Source of the DNA: an uncultured Caldilineaceae bacterium | GTDB lineage: Bacteria; Chloroflexota; Anaerolineae; Caldilineales; Caldilineaceae | Assembly (NCBI GenBank): GCA_951813625.1 | Contig: CATOTS010000017.1 | Location: forward strand, 45,680 to 109,679 | Reading direction: 5' to 3' | DNA length: 64,000 nucleotides | In this document: positions 1-8,870 of the stretch, in pieces | Layout: the number at the start of each line of letters is the position of its first letter | Numbering within the stretch: the first letter of the stretch is position 1 | Translations under genes and position numbers: made by a program | Notes under the pieces: model-generated | The model's input: only the letters and a program-made list of their open reading frames with translations | Database searches by the model: none | What the model was told of the DNA's origin: nothing

Positions 1-75
1 GGCCTCTCCTGGGCGCCGTCCAAGGAAGGGATCCGGTGACGACTAAGGAATCAGACCGGCGAGTGGCGCATGTGA

Positions 76-1425
76 TCAGTTAGCGCCTGAAAGGACGGAA
101 TCGCCGGCCACGGCCAGACGGCCGGCGACCTCCTCGGCAGCGGCCTTCTCCTCGCGTTCGGAGAATCGAACCATGAACGCCATGAAGGCGCAGGCCACTA
201 CCAGAATGCCGAGGATCAGGTAGGACTGGCCGTACAGGGCCGCTTCGCGTCTGAAGAGGAAGCCGGCCAACATCGCGCCAAAGTTGCCGCCGGCGCCGAC
301 AATCCCGGCTGTGGCGCCCAACGCCCGTTTATTGATGAAGGGAACGATTGCGAAGGTCGCCCCTTCGGACATCTGGACAAAGAGGCTGAAGATGATCAGC
401 GCGGGAATCGCCAGCGCGAGGACTCCCATCGAGGCGAAGAGTACCAGCGCCACACCTTCGAGAATGAGGCAGACAAAGAGGAACAGAACCCGTCCTCTCA
501 GACCGCCGCTGCGGTTGATAAAGTCACTGAATACACCGCCCATCGAGCGGGCAAAGAGGTTCATCAGGCCGAACAGGCTGGCGATCAGACCGGCGGTTGC
601 CAGGTTCAACTCGAAGCGATTGAAAAAGTAGAGGGCAGCCGTACCGTTGATCGTCAGTTCGATGCCGAAGCAGGCAGCGTAGATGAAGAATAGCGCTATC
701 ACGCGCGGATCTCTGATCGCCTCCTTGAAGGTGCCGCGTGTATCACTCGCCGGGGGCATTTCGCCGCGTGCTCGTAGTTCAGTGTAGTTGCCATTGGGCG
801 CGTCCTGAGTCAGGAACCAGTAGGCGGCCGCGGTGACGAGCATGGCAAGACCCGGCAGCACCATTGCAACGCGCCAGCCCAAGGCCGCGGGGACAAAGGA
901 CAGCGCGGCGGCAAGGACCAGGGGCATCACGGCCTGGGTCACGCCGCCCCCAAGATTGCCCCAGCCCGCGGTCGTAGCGTTGGCCGTGCCGACGACATTG
1001 GGGGCAAACATGACGCTGGTGTGGTACTGGGTGATGACAAAGGAGGCGCCGATCGTGCCGATCAAGACGCGAGCGATGATGAACTGGGTGGGGGTCTGCG
1101 CCAGGCCGATGCTCATTACCGGCGCCGAGCCCAGCAGGAGCAGCACCGTGTAAACTTTGCGCGCGCCGAAGCGGGCGCACATCGGGCCGATCAGAAGGCG
1201 GGCGACGATCGTCAAGGAGACGGCGGCGATGACGGAGTTCCCCACGTGGGCGGGGGTCAGTCCGAGCGCGGCAATCGCTCCATTGTCTCCTTTCATCAGC
1301 GGAACGACGCCAAACCAGCCAAAGAAGCAGAGGAAGAACGCAAACCAGGAGACGTGAAAGGCCCGCATCTGGGGCGTGTTGAAGCAGAAGAGATCGATCT
1401 TGGTCGCCTTGTTTTTGAAATCCAC
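76..1425 (-). CDS. narK: NarK-type nitrate/nitrite transporter (MFS)
   Basis: Inner-membrane major facilitator protein of 449 residues with about twelve hydrophobic segments. It carries the nitrate/nitrite porter signature AGWGNLGGGVTQ near residues 153-164 and an MFS loop motif (RLLIGPMCARFGAR, about 76-89). By family it moves nitrate or nitrite across the membrane. The start is GTG, preceded by AAGGAG at a 9-nt spacing. It lies 36 bp downstream of the nitrite reductase gene on the same strand, so the pair is probably one assimilation operon. Transport direction (nitrate uptake or nitrite exchange) cannot be told from sequence. Confidence 0.92.
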   Translation of the reverse strand: MDFKNKATKIDLFCFNTPQMRAFHVSWFAFFLCFFGWFGVVPLMKGDNGAIAALGLTPAHVGNSVIAAVSLTIVARLLIGPMCARFGARKVYTVLLLLGSAPVMSIGLAQTPTQFIIARVLIGTIGASFVITQYHTSVMFAPNVVGTANATTAGWGNLGGGVTQAVMPLVLAAALSFVPAALGWRVAMVLPGLAMLVTAAAYWFLTQDAPNGNYTELRARGEMPPASDTRGTFKEAIRDPRVIALFFIYAACFGIELTINGTAALYFFNRFELNLATAGLIASLFGLMNLFARSMGGVFSDFINRSGGLRGRVLFLFVCLILEGVALVLFASMGVLALAIPALIIFSLFVQMSEGATFAIVPFINKRALGATAGIVGAGGNFGAMLAGFLFRREAALYGQSYLILGILVVACAFMAFMVRFSEREEKAAAEEVAGRLAVAGDSVLSGAN

Positions 1426-1461
1426 GTGGAGAGTCTCCTTACGGCTGGTCCGGAACCCGGG

Positions 1462-3075
1462 CTAGATTGCCGGTGCGGCCAGAGGCGTTTTTGCGCCGTA
1501 GCGAGAGGCGATGGCCTCCGCCAGAAGTTCGGCTGTCTCTTCAATGCTGGCCTTGCTATGGATCTCATCGCCCAGCCTGGCATTCTCACCCGCACGGCCG
1601 CCGCCGAAAATGTTGAACCCGTCGATCACAGATCCGTCCTGGCGCAGACGAGTGGCCTCCAGCCCGATTTCGGACAGCCGGTGGCGGCCACAGGCGTGAA
1701 CGCAGCCAGAGACGTTGAGGCGCACAACTTTGTCGCGGTCGGGCAGCCGCTGCTCCAACTTGCGTGCGATTGCCAGGGAGATGCCCTTGGTGTCGTTGAG
1801 CGCGAAGTGGCAGTGGTCGATTCCGGTACATGTGACCAGGCCGCGCACGACACCGGATGGCTCCGGGCTCCACTCTTCGAGCAACGGCTCGGCCAGAAGT
1901 CCGCTGAGCTTCTGATTGGGCACGTTGGGGATGATCGCGTTCTGATCGTTTGTAAGGCGCACTTCGCGGCTGCCGTATTTTTCGGCAAGACTGGCGAGCG
2001 CAAAGAGCTGTTCGGCCGTGACGCGCCCTGTGGGCACGACCAATCCGACATAGCTCAAGCCGTCCTGGACCTGGGGATGGACGCCCACGTGGTCCTGCTC
2101 GAGTGGATCGGGTTCGGCGTAGAGCCGGCAGTCGCCCGCAGACGGAAGAGCCTCGCCAAGGGCAGTCGTCACTTCGTCGCGGAATCGCGCCATACCCCAC
2201 CTGTCGATCAGGTACCACATGCGCGCTTTGCCGCGGACCGAACGGTCTCCGTGGTCGCGGAAGACGGCTAGAATGGCGCGGCAGAGCGGCGTAACCTGCG
2301 AGGGGCGCACGAATGCGTCGAGCGGGACCGCGAGATGTGGATTTCGGCTCCCCATGTGGCCGCCAACGACGACATTGAATCCGGGCACAGGGCGGCCGCC
2401 CATCCGTCCAATGGCCGGCGTCATGCCGATGTCGTTGCTCTGGGCGTGCGTGCAGTCCAGCCGGCAGCCGTTTATCGAAATGTTGAATTTGCGGGGAATG
2501 TTTTCAAACGCCGGTCCAAGGAGTGAAAGCGCCGTCGCCGTTGTCAACTGACCGGTGGCAAGCAGCTCGTGGCGGGTAAGGCCGGTCAGCGGGCAGCCGG
2601 TCACATTGCGGAAGTTGTCCATTCCGGTCTGTTCGGCGCCGAGCCCGACCGATTGCAAAGTCTCGATGATCTTGGGCATCGATTCAATTGTGATCCAGCG
2701 CATTTGTATATTCTGGCGCGTGGTGAAGTCGCCCACGCCGCGACCATAGTCGCGTGCGAGAGCGGCGATTGCGCGCAGCTGGGTTGAATTGATGATTCCG
2801 TTTGAGATGCGCAACCGCAGCATGAAGTAGCCGGGCGTCTGCTTCCGGTAAAAGAATCCATGCCACTTGAAGAGGTCGTAGTATTCGGGTGGGATGGCCT
2901 CGAAGCCTTCATCCGCCCAGCGGTAGATGTCGTGAATGAGGCTGAGGGGACTCTTTTTGAGTTTGAGAAGTTCAACTTTGTTCAGTTTGGGCCTGCCGTT
3001 TGTGCTGCCTTTTCCGTTGTTTCGCAAGGAAGCAGGCGGGCCGGGCATTGCACCGTTTGCAGTTGTTTTCGTCAC
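1462..3075 (-). CDS. nirA: Ferredoxin-type nitrite reductase (nitrite/sulfite reductase family)
   Basis: Cytoplasmic siroheme/[4Fe-4S] enzyme reducing nitrite to ammonium by six electrons. The cluster-siroheme cysteines are present as C-x5-C (CTGIDHC, about residues 416 and 422) and C-x3-C (CVHAC, about 458 and 462). Two ferredoxin-like half-domains are visible, each followed by a siroheme domain, including FTTRQNIQMRW near the substrate-binding region. The open frame extends to 3300, but I chose GTG at 3075, preceded by GAGGGAG; this gives 537 residues, normal for NirA. The extra N-terminal residues look non-coding. A sulfite reductase is possible, but adjacency to narK favours nitrite. Confidence 0.9.
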   Translation of the reverse strand: MTKTTANGAMPGPPASLRNNGKGSTNGRPKLNKVELLKLKKSPLSLIHDIYRWADEGFEAIPPEYYDLFKWHGFFYRKQTPGYFMLRLRISNGIINSTQLRAIAALARDYGRGVGDFTTRQNIQMRWITIESMPKIIETLQSVGLGAEQTGMDNFRNVTGCPLTGLTRHELLATGQLTTATALSLLGPAFENIPRKFNISINGCRLDCTHAQSNDIGMTPAIGRMGGRPVPGFNVVVGGHMGSRNPHLAVPLDAFVRPSQVTPLCRAILAVFRDHGDRSVRGKARMWYLIDRWGMARFRDEVTTALGEALPSAGDCRLYAEPDPLEQDHVGVHPQVQDGLSYVGLVVPTGRVTAEQLFALASLAEKYGSREVRLTNDQNAIIPNVPNQKLSGLLAEPLLEEWSPEPSGVVRGLVTCTGIDHCHFALNDTKGISLAIARKLEQRLPDRDKVVRLNVSGCVHACGRHRLSEIGLEATRLRQDGSVIDGFNIFGGGRAGENARLGDEIHSKASIEETAELLAEAIASRYGAKTPLAAPAI

Positions 3076-3182
3076 TGGATCCAACTCCCTCTTCGGTGGA
3101 ATTCCGATTCGTACGATGCAAGGATATGGCAGCATCGAAACGGGCGAAACTGCCAAGTTAGCCAAAACCGGAACGCGTTTTA

Positions 3183-3197
3183 TGTGCGAAACGCACA
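3183..3197. promoter_or_regulatory. Inverted repeat upstream of nirA, possible operator
   Basis: TGTGCG-AAA-CGCACA, a perfect 6-bp inverted repeat about 108 nt upstream of the chosen nirA start. Its position fits an operator for the nirA-narK pair. I do not recognise it as a CRP, NtcA or FNR site, and no convincing -35/-10 pair is visible next to it. Confidence 0.3.
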
Positions 3198-3569
3198 AAT
3201 ATCCTCTGATCTTCCGCGATGGTTGCGAACTCATCGTGGAAATCCAGCACTTTCTCTCCAGGATTTTGTACAATATGCCCAAATAGAGAGCGCGATGCAA
3301 TTTTGCCCTCTAGGAATGCAGGCCGAATATCGGGCGCTTTCTTCACCGCTTTGGTGTCTTTATCCGGATGCACAGTCAGCTTGCAGCCCATTTGTCCCGA
3401 GTGAAAAGCTGTCCTGGAAACGCGCCCAGCCAGGCATCCGAATCAGCTGCAATTCTGACCCGGCGCAATGGACTGACGTTTCCCCCGCGTCGGCCGGTTC
3501 GAAATCCACGGACGCTAGGCATGCGCCGTGAAGGAACTGGATGTAGGCAGAGGGTATTTCCAGAGGAGG
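3198..3569. other. Intergenic stretch upstream of nirA
   Basis: No gene that I can support lies here. Short open frames exist on both strands, but they lack ribosome binding sites and any recognisable motif. The stretch presumably contains the nirA promoter and the degraded 5' end of the permease pseudogene that follows. Confidence 0.4.
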
Positions 3570-3716
3570 GCTCTAAGACGGTGCGCCGGCGAATGGTCTC
3601 TCTGTGCGCTGGGCGCTGGCGCGGTAATCTCCGGGGACTTTTCGGCTGGAACTTCGGTCTGTCTGTGGACGGGTTCGGCGGGTTGGCGATCGCCACATTC
3701 ATTGTGGCAATGTAAC
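3570..3716 (+). pseudogene. N-terminal remnant of an amino-acid/ethanolamine-type permease
   Basis: Two adjacent frames spell the start of an APC-superfamily (ethanolamine permease-like) transporter. LCALGAGAVISGD is read in one frame from about 3602, then GWNFGLSVDGFGGLAIATF in the next; intact family members read roughly LWALGVGxVISGxYFGWNFGL. A frameshift near 3640 and a stop at 3714 break it. The matching C-terminal part lies at 4001-4652 on the same strand, with a repeat element in between. This is from family knowledge and frame inspection, not alignment. Confidence 0.7.
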
Positions 3717-3792
3717 TACTCGGCCGCAATCAGTCTGCGACCCTGTATGAGGCGCGCGAAGGCGCCTTCTCTCTCCTTGCTTGTTGGACGGT

Positions 3793-3842
3793 CGGGCCTG
3801 CGGCCCTCCCTTGTGCGGGGGGACTCCCCCCGCAACGCCCCC
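3793..3842 (+). repeat. Dispersed hairpin repeat, copy 1
   Basis: 50-bp core containing GGGCC-TGC-GGCCC followed by GCGGGGGG-ACT-CCCCCCGC. It is base-for-base the same core as at 8019, 8193, 8360, 46956 (inverted), 47304 (inverted) and 55580. Here it sits between the two halves of the broken permease gene. Confidence 0.9.
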
Positions 3843-3878
3843 CTCCAAAACCAGCACTCACCGACGTTGCGTCGTATT

Positions 3879-3913
3879 CCCAAAAGTGTTCCCAACAGTG
3901 TTCCCAACAGTGC
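3879..3913 (+). repeat. Short tandem repeat, 12-bp unit, three copies
   Basis: The unit GTTCCCAACAGT (first copy degenerate, TTCCCAAAAGTG) repeats about three times immediately downstream of repeat copy 1, within the permease pseudogene interval. Confidence 0.7.
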
Positions 3914-4000
3914 GGCCCGGCCAACGTGGCGGCTGCCAACCGAATACACCCTCAGATAATCTGAACGGCGGCGGGGATGGAAGACTGGTCGAGACAGAGG

Positions 4001-4652
4001 CTGTATGTCGCTTGGCAGTTACCTTTCGCGATAGTATTCGGGGAAGGAATTGGGACGTCAGTGCTGGCGCTGGCTGCTGAGGGCGGTCTGGTGGCCAGCC
4101 TTCGCACAATCGCCTACGCATAAGATAAGGCCGCAACATAGGCTCGCTCTCTCGTTCTGGCTACTTCCCGCAGTGGTTTCAGTTACGCTGCCCGGTCGCC
4201 AGACGTTCCATGTAGCTTTGATCGACGGCGCGGCATTTGGCTACTGCGTGGCAATTGGCTACTGCGTGGCACTGCTGAACGCGTTTGGAAAGGGCTGGTT
4301 TGGTGAAGAGGCGCCTGTCGGGGCGATGCTGTTGAACATGGCGGCATTCGGCGCAATGACCGCCTACGTTTTGCAAGTGATTGCACTCATGCGGTTGCGG
4401 CAACGGTTTCCGGCGATCGAGCGTCCCTGCGTCAGCCCGCTAGGGAACGCCGGCGCGATCGCGGTGGGCATCATTGCTCTGGGTACGCCATTCGTGCTCT
4501 TTCTCAACCCCGGCCACAGGCTTGGCTCCTATGGCTGCGCCCTCTGGTAAGCGGAGGGTCTGCTCTACTTTGGGCTCTTTGGGGGCAAGATACTCGACTT
4601 CTCGTCGGTAGAGGAGTTCGCGCTCAGGGATTCCTCGCGTGCAGACACCTGG
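4001..4652 (+). pseudogene. C-terminal remnant of the same APC/ethanolamine-type permease
   Basis: Successive frames spell conserved permease segments: LPFAIVFGEGIGTSVLALAA then VASLRTIAYA ending in a stop (about 4001-4122). Next come SLSRSGYFPQWFQ in a second frame (about 4140), and GAMLLNMAAFGAMTAYVLQ through IERPCVSPLGNAGA in a third. The last frame hits an in-frame TAA at 4549, beyond which AEGLLYFGLFGGKILDFSS and VEEFALRD continue the family C-terminus. The short duplication GGCTACTGCGTGGCA lies inside. Several frameshifts plus a stop make this a dead gene; the middle of the protein is missing. Confidence 0.8.
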
Positions 4653-4685
4653 CCGTCGACGCGGGCAATCCCAGTCAAGACAGTT

Positions 4686-5869
4686 CTACTGATAACGCCG
4701 CAGGATGCGGCGTGCGACGCTCATCTTGTGGACCTCGTCGGGGCCGTCATAGATGCGGGAAGCGCGCTCGTGGCGATACCAGTATGCGATGGGCGTGTCG
4801 TCGCTCATCCCCAGGCCGCCGAGCGTCTGCAAGGCCCTGTCCAACACGCGCATCAGGACCTCGGCCGCGAAGAACTTGATCAGCGAGATCTCATCTCTGG
4901 CAGCGTAGATGCCCTCGTTGTCGATTTTGTGGGCGGTTTCGAGCACCATCAGGCGCGCGGCGTTGATCTCCGCGCGGGACTCGGCGATCCACGCCTGCAC
5001 CATCCCCTGGCCGCCGAGGTGACGGCCCGGCGCGACTTCGCGCCGCGCGGCGCGGCTGCACATGATGTCGAAGGCGCGTTCACAGATGCCGATCCAGCGC
5101 ATGCAGTGGTGGATGCGGCCGGGGCCGAGCCGCAATTGCGCAAGGGCGAACCCCTTGCCCTCCTCGCCGATCAGATTCTCCACCGGCACGCGCACATCTT
5201 CGAACCAGACCTCGGCGTGGCTGTTCCAGCCGCCGTGCGCCTCGCCCATGACGGAAATGTTGCGCTCGATATGGAAGCCCGGCGTGTCCAACGGCACGAT
5301 GATCTGGCTGGCGCGCGCATGGCGGCTTTCGGCATCAGGATCTGTAACTGCCATGACGACGGCAAAGGCTGCCCCTTCCGCGGCCGTGATGAACCACTTG
5401 TGGCCGTTTATCACGTACTCGTTGCCTTCGCGCGCCGCAGTTGTGCTCATCCAGGTCGGGTTGGAGCCGGCGTGCTCCGGTTCGGTCATGGCAAAACAGG
5501 AACGGACCTCGCCGCGGGCGAGAGGCTGCAGAAAGCGCTCCCGCTGGGCCTCGGTTCCCGCATGAACAAGCAGCTCCATGTTTCCCATGTCGGGCGCTTG
5601 GCAGCCGAAGACGTAGTGCCCGCCGGGTGTCCGGCCCAGGACTTCGCTGACGCGTCCGAACTCGGCCAGTGTCAGCCCCTGCCCCCCATACGCCTCCGGC
5701 AGCGCCAGCCCCCACAAGCCGGCCTCCTTGACGACCTCTCGCTTCTGATTGAAGAGCGGCTCAACCTCGGCCCAGGGGCTGCTGATCAGCAGCTTCTCCA
5801 TCGGATGACCTCGGCGTCGATGAGTTGACGTACCCGGGGCAAGAGATTGGAAAGTCTGTCGGTCGTCAT
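4686..5869 (-). pseudogene. Acyl-CoA dehydrogenase (ACAD10/11-like), one apparent frameshift
   Basis: FAD-dependent acyl-CoA dehydrogenase of the long, ACAD11-like subgroup, predicted to form the 2-enoyl-CoA. Diagnostic stretches include CFAMTEPEHAGSNPT, GHKWFITAAEGAAFAVVMAV, the C-terminal QTLGGLGMSDDTPIAYWYR and RIYDGPDEVHKMSVARRIL. The natural start appears to be ATG at 5869 after GGAGCG (MTTDRLSNLLPRVRQLIDAE). That frame must shift by one base at about 5802-5804 to join MEKLLISSPWAEVEPLFNQ; one missing C would restore VIPMEKLL and a 394-residue protein. Without correction, translation could only begin at ATG 5801. Sequencing error and true decay cannot be told apart here. Confidence 0.8.
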
Positions 5870-5953
5870 TGGGCGCTCCCCTTTTCCGCTGTCCGTAACT
5901 GTTCGGCCTGAAGCTTATCCCGGAAGTGTGCGGCCGGACCCGCCCAGGCATCG

Positions 5954-6737
5954 CTACGCGCCCAGCCCTGCATCGACCCACTGGCCGCCGTCCACCAGAA
6001 ATGTGCCTCCGGTCGTGAAACTGCTGGCGTCCGAGGCGAGGTAGAGCGCGATGCCGGTGAGTTCGCTGCTCTCCGCAATCCGTTTTTGGGGAATCGTGCG
6101 CAACACCGCCTTGTTTAAGGCGGCGTCTTGCCAAACGGCGCGGCTGAAGGCGGTTTTCACATAGCCGGGCGCGATCGCGTTTACCTGGATGCCGTCATTG
6201 GCCAGCTCCGCGGCCAGCACTTCGGTCAACATCAGGACAGCGGCTTTGCTGACACCGTAGACGCCCATGCCGGGTTGGGGTCGCTTGCCGGCGATGGAAG
6301 CTACGTTGATAATCCTGCCGCCGCCGCGTCTGATCATCTCCGCGCTGCAGGCTTTGCCACGCGGAAGTAGCCGACAGGTTGACATCGAGGATCTTGTGCC
6401 AGTGGCTTTCCTCGGCGGAGAGGATCGGACCGAAGTGGGGGTTGGTGGCGGCATTGTTGACGAGGATGTCGATGCCGCCGAAGGCTCCGACGGCCTGTTG
6501 AATGAGTGCGTCTATGGCGCCACTGTCGCCGGTATGTGCGGCCACGGCCAGCGCGCTGCCGCCACCGGACCGGATTGAGCCGGCCACCTCGTCGAGCGCC
6601 TCCTGCTTGCGGCTGCCGAGAACGACGGCCGCGCCCATCGCGGCGTAGCAACGGGCGATGGCTGCGCCGATGCCCCTCGAAGCCCCGGTGACTACGGCGA
6701 CTTTGCCCGTCAGATCGAAACTGGGAAGTTGGGTCAA
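5954..6737 (-). pseudogene. SDR family oxidoreductase with two apparent frameshifts
   Basis: Short-chain dehydrogenase/reductase of about 260 residues. The N-terminal part has the cofactor motif TGASRGIG and the NNAA motif. The C-terminal part has the catalytic Y-x3-K (YGVSKAA), preceded by INVASIAG, and the family ending [12 protein letters not shown]. The two parts are in different frames. Near 6371-6375 one base is missing (NLS to GYFRVAK) and near 6350-6354 another (AK to [12 protein letters not shown]). The proposed start is TTG 6737, with GGAG 7 nt upstream. The substrate is unknown; its position next to an acyl-CoA dehydrogenase suggests a 3-oxoacyl or secondary-alcohol substrate. Confidence 0.78.
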
Positions 6738-6862
6738 CTGATCGCTCCCGGCGAGGCCTGCCGTCAAGGAAAGTTCGTTCCTGGAATGGGAAGTCGCACC
6801 CAGTATAGCATCTGGACACGCCCGCGACAATCAATCTGCGAACTTGGGAGCCCGAGCGATTC

Positions 6863-7712
6863 TCATCGCCGGCCGTAGATCAGTGCCGGATCCAGGACCG
6901 ACTTTTCGTTGTTGAGTTCGTCGGTCAGGATGCCGTCGCGCAGCGGCATGCAGCGATCGCTTGTCAAGAGGAACAGGCGCGGATCTTGTCGGTATTGCGC
7001 CAAGCAAGTCGAAGGCGTCGCGTGCACGGAAGAGGCGCGCAACGGCGTTTCCGACATTGCCCACTCGTACAAGTCCGCGTTCTTCAAGCAGATTCCCCAG
7101 CTTGTTGAAGTCGTTGCCGACGAAGCTCGGTCCGGGGCTGTAGACGAACGTGGGCAGCGGACGAATTGATCCATCCTGCTCGCGGACGCGCGCCTCTACA
7201 TTGCGCCAGCTGCGGTAACGGACCTGTACAAGCTGCTCCAGCAGATGGAAGTAGGTGCAACGCAGGTAAGGTACGCCCAACAACAATATGTGGGCATCCA
7301 GATCATGCAGCTTCCAGAATGGACCGTCGGCTGCCCACGCCGACGGCCCGTGAAAGGCAGCGATCTCCTCAGCGTGAACGCCCAGGGCGGCAACCGAGTG
7401 GAGCAGATGGCAGCTCCGCCGCGCCCCTGCTCTTGTCCGTGTCTCCTCGGTGATACGGCCCATTTCCGAGGGATCGCCCGCCGGGTCGAACACAGGGTTG
7501 TCGCTCCTGCCATGGATGAAGGTAAATGTTGGTACGACAAGTGTGCCCGCCGGCCCGAGGACGTCGATAAGGGCATCGACGACGGCAGCGGCGCCGCCCG
7601 CAACGTGTCCCATGCTGCTCATCGCGCTGTGAACAAATACAGCAGCGCCGGGCGCCAGCCCAAGCGCACGCAAGGCTGCGGCAATCTTCGTTCGCGTCAG
7701 TGTGTCTTCCAT
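6863..7712 (-). pseudogene. AAC(3)-family N-acetyltransferase, frameshifted near the C-terminus
   Basis: Resembles aminoglycoside 3-N-acetyltransferases of the YokD/FrbF type: FVHSAMSSMGHVAGGAAAVV near the start, GTLVVPTFTF, PSEMGRITEETRTRAGARRS and the acetyl-CoA-associated HS region (LLHSVAALG). The frame starting at ATG 7712 runs through VGNAVARLFRARDAFDLL, then shifts at about 6998-7005 into AQYRQDPRLFLLTSDRCM to end at 6863. One extra base explains it. Homologues are widespread in environmental Chloroflexi, and true drug resistance should not be assumed. Confidence 0.75.
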
Positions 7713-7900
7713 GTGTTTTCCGTATGGGGTCGGCATCCGCGCAATTTAGTCCGGACAAGACCTTCCCGTTGTATCCCACAGGGTTTTATCTGTCAATCGA
7801 AGACGGCCGTCGCGCAATGGCGTTTGAGGCGAGTTCAAGAGAGAAGCCAAATGGCAGGCTTGAACAGAATCCGCTCCGTCCGGCCATGAAGTTGCGGGCA
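7713..7900. other. Intergenic, no gene recognised
   Basis: Short spacer upstream of the AAC(3)-like gene leading into the first long repeat element. It has no convincing reading frame of its own. Confidence 0.4.
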
Positions 7901-8068
7901 CAGTCCAACCTAGAGGTACAAATTCCTATACGTCGCGTAGCAATGGAGTCATGGCCAGGCCACGGTCCACCCTCCGGCAGATGGGAGGAATACGCTTTCC
8001 CGTATCCTTTTGGACGGTCGGGCCTGCGGCCCTCCCTTGTGCGGGGGGACTCCCCCCGCAACGCCCCC
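7901..8068 (+). repeat. Long form of the dispersed element, copy 2 (left module plus hairpin core)
   Basis: Begins at a CAGTCCAA anchor, continues through TGGAGTCATGGCC and GGAGGAATACGC, and ends with the 50-bp hairpin core at 8019-8068. The same left module precedes copy 7 (anchor at 55461) and, inverted, copy 6 (anchor at 47476-47483). Anchor-to-core-end length is 168, 169 and 180 bp at the three loci, so these are homologous elements and not just similar hairpins. Confidence 0.8.
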
Positions 8069-8192
8069 CTGACACCTCTCCACGCACGCCTCGCCGTGCT
8101 CGAAACATGACGCCCGTCACCGCCCACAGTCCCCCGCCCCCGGCAGTTCCTGCCCCCTACCCCCTATCCCCTGACCCCTGCAGTTTGACGTT

Positions 8193-8242
8193 CGGGCCTG
8201 CGGCCCTCCCTTGTGCGGGGGGACTCCCCCCGCAACGCCCCC
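8193..8242 (+). repeat. Dispersed hairpin repeat, copy 3
   Basis: Identical 50-bp core. It lies 174 bp after copy 2. The sequence between them (CGTGCTCGAAACATG, then CCGCCCACAGTCCCCCGCCC) is repeated again before copy 4, so copies 2-4 form an imperfect tandem array. Confidence 0.9.
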
Positions 8243-8359
8243 CTGACACCACTCCACCCCCGCCGCGCCGTGCTCGAAACATGGCGCCCGCAACCGCCCA
8301 CAGTCCCCCGCCCCCGGCAGTCCCTGACCCCTATCCCCTGACCCCTGCAGTTTGACGTT

Positions 8360-8409
8360 CGGGCCTGCGGCCCTCCCTTGTGCGGGGGGACTCCCCCCGC
8401 AACGCCCCC
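8360..8409 (+). repeat. Dispersed hairpin repeat, copy 4
   Basis: Identical 50-bp core, 167 bp after copy 3. Its right flank (CTGATGTTCTCC, later CCTGTGCCGCCTGCGGCCC) is the same as the right flank of copy 7, which defines a conserved right module of the element. Confidence 0.9.
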
Positions 8410-8862
8410 CTGATGTTCTCCCCCCGCCGGTCTTGGGGCCAATGCGGCCCTGTGCCGCCTGCGGCCCGCCGCGCAGCCCCTCTCTCCCCGCGAGCCAACC
8501 CGCGCCCGCCTGGCATAGCCGCCAACCGGCCCCTAGCCACCGGCCCCTGAAGTGACGAAATTCCCCTTTCCGGGCAAGAACCCCGGAAACGTGCTATGCT
8601 GCCATCACACAACTGAACGCAGCGCCCGCGCATACCCATCCCGAGAAATTTTCAGGCCGCCGCCCATGCCGACGCCGGATATACACAGATCTATGTCCTG
8701 TCACGAAGAGTCCGCCGCACCCTCCAAAACGGGCCAGCTGTCCTGCCACTGCGACCTCATTTGCACAGTCAACGGGCGCAAATGCACCAAAAAGGTTCAT
8801 AAAACGACAACATCCCTCTCCTGTCACAAGATTCAGCCAACACATCCTGTCACGAGAGCCCG
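8410..8862. other. Non-coding stretch between repeat copy 4 and the insertion sequence
   Basis: The first part is the right module of the element. The rest carries several degenerate TCCTGTCAC/TCCTGCCAC words (about 8697, 8740, 8818, 8845). Small open frames exist but have no ribosome binding site or recognisable motif. Confidence 0.4.
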
Positions 8863-8870
8863 AAAAATTT
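8863..8870 (+). repeat. 8-bp target-site duplication, left copy
   Basis: AAAAATTT directly abuts the left IS end and recurs at 10409-10416 directly after the right end. Eight bases is the duplication length typical of IS66-family insertions. Confidence 0.92.

Noticed and set aside
1021..2271. Long plus-strand open frame across narK/nirA, and similar long frames antisense to other genes
   Set aside because: High-GC antisense shadows of well-supported genes with no motifs of their own.
3528..3959. Open frame giving an RSGLRPSLVRGDSPRNAPL-type peptide, seen again at 8.0 and 47.4 kb
   Set aside because: The peptide is just the translation of the hairpin core in one frame. There is no ribosome site, frames differ between copies and two copies are inverted, so it is repeat DNA and not a protein family.
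6863..7712. Functional aminoglycoside resistance gene
   Set aside because: The frame is broken and this branch of the AAC(3) fold includes many proteins without resistance activity.
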